A stretch of 6,981 nt of DNA from UBA9630 sp043725085 (GTDB taxonomy: Bacteria; Patescibacteriota; Minisyncoccia; Moranbacterales; UBA2206). The position numbers and the translations under genes are program-made. The notes beneath the pieces are model-generated. The model was not told the origin of the DNA and searched no databases. It worked only from the letters and a program-made list of their open reading frames with translations. Shown one piece after another: positions 4,972-6,981 of the stretch. How positions within the stretch are numbered: the first letter of the stretch is position 1; each line of letters starts with the position of its first letter. The stretch lies in contig JAYSLY010000030.1 in NCBI GenBank assembly GCA_043725085.1, positions 1 through 6,981 of the forward strand, written 5' to 3'.

Positions 4972-6411
4972 AAGCTCTTTCAAATTAGCCTTAATATCCA
5001 CCGGCGCCTCCTCTTCAAATGTATCCACATAGCGGGTAATATTGAGATTGAAATCATTCTCTTCAATTTCTTTGAAACTTACTTTGCGAGAAAACTTCTC
5101 GATTTCTTTGCGCTTCGCATAGGTATCGTAAATTTTTTCAATGTTCTCTTCAGTAAGGGTATTTTGTGCTTTTCCTGATTTAAATTCTTTTGACGCTTCA
5201 ATGAAAAGAACGTCTTTTTTCTTTTCATTTGCTCCGCCTTTCTCTCGTGAGCGATCAAAAATGATTATTGCAACCGGAATGCCGGTTGTTTGAAAAAGTC
5301 CCGCTGGAAGTCCAATAACTGCATCAATAATATTTTCCTTGATCAATTGCTCGCGAATCTTTCCCTCTGCTCCACCACGAAACAAGACGCCATGAGGAGC
5401 AATAGCTGCAACACGTCCAGTCTTTGGTTTCGCCGTTTCTATCATGTGTGTAAGAAAAGCAAAGTCTCCCTTGTCTTTTGGCGGCACACCTCGCCAAAAA
5501 CGCTTATATTTGTCAGCCTCAGCATGCTCGGCGCCCCATTTCTTCAAACTAAATGGCATATTACAGACTTGAGTGTCATATTTCATCAGCTGATCATTTT
5601 CAACAAGCAGTGGGTTGTTTAATGTATCACCCCATTCAAGACGAGCCGAGTCTTTTCCGTGAAGAAAAATATTCATTCGAGCCAGCTGATAGGTTGAACC
5701 TGTTGATTCCTGACCATAAAGCGCATAATTCTTTGATCCATTCTTTTCAATTTCTTCACCGGCCAACAAAAGCAGACCTCCAGAACCACACGCAGGATCC
5801 GCGATTCTGTCTCCCTCTTTTGGCTCAGCAAGTTTTGCAAGAAGCTTGGCGACGTTACGAACTGTAAAAAACTCTCCCGCTTTTTTGCCAGCACCAGCAC
5901 CAAATCGCTCAATCATATACATATAAGAGTTTCCAATGACATCCTCACCAACATCAGAGAGGTCTATCTTGTAAAAATCCTGAATCAGATGTCGAAGCAT
6001 CTTATTACGCTGGTCTAGTTTTCCAAGAACCGATTCGGAATTAAAGTCGACACTAAAAACACCCTCCAGCTTTTCCTTGTTTGCATCTTCAATTTTATGT
6101 AGTGCTTTGTTAATTTCTTCACCAATATTGTCCTGCTCGATGATACTGTAAATGTTATCGAAAGAAGCCTTGGGTGGTAAATAAAAACGATCGAGTTTCA
6201 TTTTTTCCTCAATACGTTTTTCATCATTGCCAAAACGCTCAGCGTACTGGGCTCGGCGCTTTTTTGAAAGATCACTAAGATACTTAAAGAAAAGCATAGG
6301 CAAAACATATTTCATGTAATCATCTGCCGCCAAAGAGCTGCGAGATGAATCAGCTGCCGACCATAGGGTTTTATTAAGCTCTTCTTGCGTGTATTTTCTT
6401 ACTGCGTTCAT
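4897..6411 (-). CDS. hsdM: Type I restriction-modification DNA methyltransferase subunit HsdM
   Basis: N6-adenine methyltransferase of a type I R-M complex, transferring methyl groups from S-adenosylmethionine to adenines in the HsdS target. The 504 aa are a normal length. Residues 8-150 form the helical HsdM N-terminal domain (LWSAADSSRSSLAADDYMKY, 16-35). The methylase domain follows, with GEFFTVRNVAKLLAKL (179-194), motif I ADPACGSGGLLLLAG (204-218), motif IV NMPF (284-287), and then KGDFAFLTHMIE (314-325), RVAAIAPHGVLFRGGAEGKI (333-352) and LPAGLFQTTGIPVAIIIFDR (368-387). Motif IV normally reads NPPF or NPPY; Met replaces the first Pro here. The C-terminus is a Glu/Lys-rich coiled coil, the part that is repeated downstream. 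The ATG at 6411 follows the upstream specificity fragment by 8 nt and fits the usual HsdM N-terminus. The leader is A/T-rich without a clear Shine-Dalgarno sequence. Confidence 0.96.
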   Translation of the reverse strand: MNAVRKYTQEELNKTLWSAADSSRSSLAADDYMKYVLPMLFFKYLSDLSKKRRAQYAERFGNDEKRIEEKMKLDRFYLPPKASFDNIYSIIEQDNIGEEINKALHKIEDANKEKLEGVFSVDFNSESVLGKLDQRNKMLRHLIQDFYKIDLSDVGEDVIGNSYMYMIERFGAGAGKKAGEFFTVRNVAKLLAKLAEPKEGDRIADPACGSGGLLLLAGEEIEKNGSKNYALYGQESTGSTYQLARMNIFLHGKDSARLEWGDTLNNPLLVENDQLMKYDTQVCNMPFSLKKWGAEHAEADKYKRFWRGVPPKDKGDFAFLTHMIETAKPKTGRVAAIAPHGVLFRGGAEGKIREQLIKENIIDAVIGLPAGLFQTTGIPVAIIIFDRSREKGGANEKKKDVLFIEASKEFKSGKAQNTLTEENIEKIYDTYAKRKEIEKFSRKVSFKEIEENDFNLNITRYVDTFEEEAPVDIKANLKELAELEPEIEKLEKQMAKYLKELNIK

Positions 6412-6419
6412 AATTTTAG

Positions 6420-6902
6420 TTATTTTAATAATTTATTTATGGCTACCTCATTGATGCTAGTTACCAGCTTTATTTTTTTCATCAGAGCTTTTCGCAGTTT
6501 ATTGTTTGTTTGATATAACTCAATAATCTTTTTTTGTGTTTCCATGTCTGGTAGGGTAACCTCGATGTTCTCCAGGTCTTTCCTGAGAATCGTATTGATT
6601 ACCGCACCCGTCGATTTTTCACTGATCTGCTTCTGTCCACTTTGAGAGTTAAGGAAAATCGCAAGATATTCTGCCAAGACATTGTCGGACTTCGGTCGTA
6701 AAATATAGACAGATGAAGCAGCTATCATGTTTTTGGAACCCAGGCTGATCACCCCAGCTCGGAAGCTGCCTTTTGACGATATAACCACGTCATTCTTTTT
6801 CACGGTAGCTTTTGACCAGTAGTTTTGAAAATCTATCCCATCAAGACCATTTTCATCAACACTTGAATCGTCAGAAATGTTTTTTGACCAGTCCGTACTA
6901 AA
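6420..6902 (-). pseudogene. 5'-truncated second HsdS-type specificity gene (TRD fragment)
   Basis: The best part is residues such as VKKNDVVISSKGSFRAGVIS, followed by SSVYILRPKSDNVLAEYLAI and LRKDLENIEVTLPDMETQKK, then a helical end rich in Lys/Asn. This is the second half of a target-recognition domain plus the start of a conserved HsdS spacer. A GTG at 6803 could start a 127-aa product, but the same frame stays open upstream to 6902 (STDWSKN...DFQNYWSKATVKK) with HsdS-like flow into the domain, so GTG is probably not the original start. A TAG at 6905-6903 closes the frame, and about 60 or more N-terminal residues expected for a TRD are missing. The fragment ends 8 nt before hsdM. It could be a remnant of an earlier hsdS, a donor of TRD sequence, or a gene broken by a frameshift. 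Confidence 0.7.
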
Positions 6903-6910
6903 CTAAACCA
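6883..6910 (-). repeat. Right copy of imperfect inverted repeat at the specificity-fragment break
   Basis: The reverse complement of this 28-bp stretch matches 72-99 at 22 positions. It contains the TAG (6905-6903) that closes the specificity fragment's frame. It also overlaps a short local inverted repeat, GTACT (6895-6899) and AGTAC (6910-6914). See the left copy for the matching blocks. Confidence 0.4.
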
Positions 6911-6981
6911 GTACCTAAGAGACCCACATTTTGAAAAAACCGTGATTTGTCGTAAAATACTGGCACAGTAATCTAAAAAAA
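6911..6981. other. Window end upstream of the specificity fragment, no supported gene
   Basis: No frame here continues the HsdS-like protein with confidence. One minus-strand frame encodes VPVFYDKSRFFQNVGLLG before a TAG at 6900-6898, which could be the frame-shifted upstream part of the same TRD, but it is only 24 codons long and is closed by TAG at 6975-6973. I see no convincing -35/-10 promoter. The far end is a run of seven A residues on the plus strand. Confidence 0.3.

Noticed and set aside
5271..5288. 7-bp perfect hairpin CAACCGG-AATG-CCGGTTG in hsdM
   Set aside because: It encodes the conserved HsdM TTGIPVA motif, so the symmetry is explained by coding sequence; no U-run follows.

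Overview
The window holds one minus-strand gene cluster: a type I restriction-modification locus whose methylase and specificity genes are separated by four extra genes. In transcription order (high to low coordinates) it reads: a 5'-truncated specificity gene fragment (6902-6420), hsdM (6411-4897), a Bro-N/DinD-like gene (4890-4072), an unrecognised acidic 150-aa protein (4056-3604), an AntA/AntB-type antirepressor-domain gene (3511-2624), a reverse transcriptase (2544-1015) and a 3'-shortened hsdS (1018-62). No hsdR lies in the window. Spacing is tight throughout (4-nt overlap up to about 110 nt), so I infer one operon. I see no convincing promoter or terminator; the true start is probably upstream of the window or lost.

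The most unusual structure is a diverged direct repeat made of the last ~75 bases of hsdM. The genuine copy ends hsdM just before the Bro-N gene. Two start-less copies lie downstream, one just before the antirepressor gene (3522-3599) and one just before the RT (2545-2619). Both orphan copies begin exactly 4 nt after the stop codon of the preceding gene, in the +1 frame relative to it. The accessory genes therefore look like cassettes stacked behind hsdM, each carrying its own copy of the hsdM tail.

The reverse transcriptase has an intact FIDD catalytic core and a long C-terminal extension. It resembles the unknown-group/Abi-like RTs linked to phage defence rather than a group II intron or a retron. 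It overlaps hsdS by the ATGA motif and is preceded directly by an hsdM tail, so it sits inside the methylase-specificity translation unit.

Both specificity-gene pieces are incomplete. hsdS stops midway through its second target-recognition domain near base 62, and the fragment upstream of hsdM loses its frame near base 6903. A 28-bp imperfect inverted repeat (22 of 28 matches) lies at these two break points, which could reflect recombination or inversion.

Organism: an A/T-rich, lysine-rich bacterium using TGA as stop (RT gene). The Bro-N/ANT genes inside a restriction locus and the weak Shine-Dalgarno sequences would fit a Patescibacteria (CPR)-type or other low-GC uncultured genome, but nothing here fixes the taxonomy.
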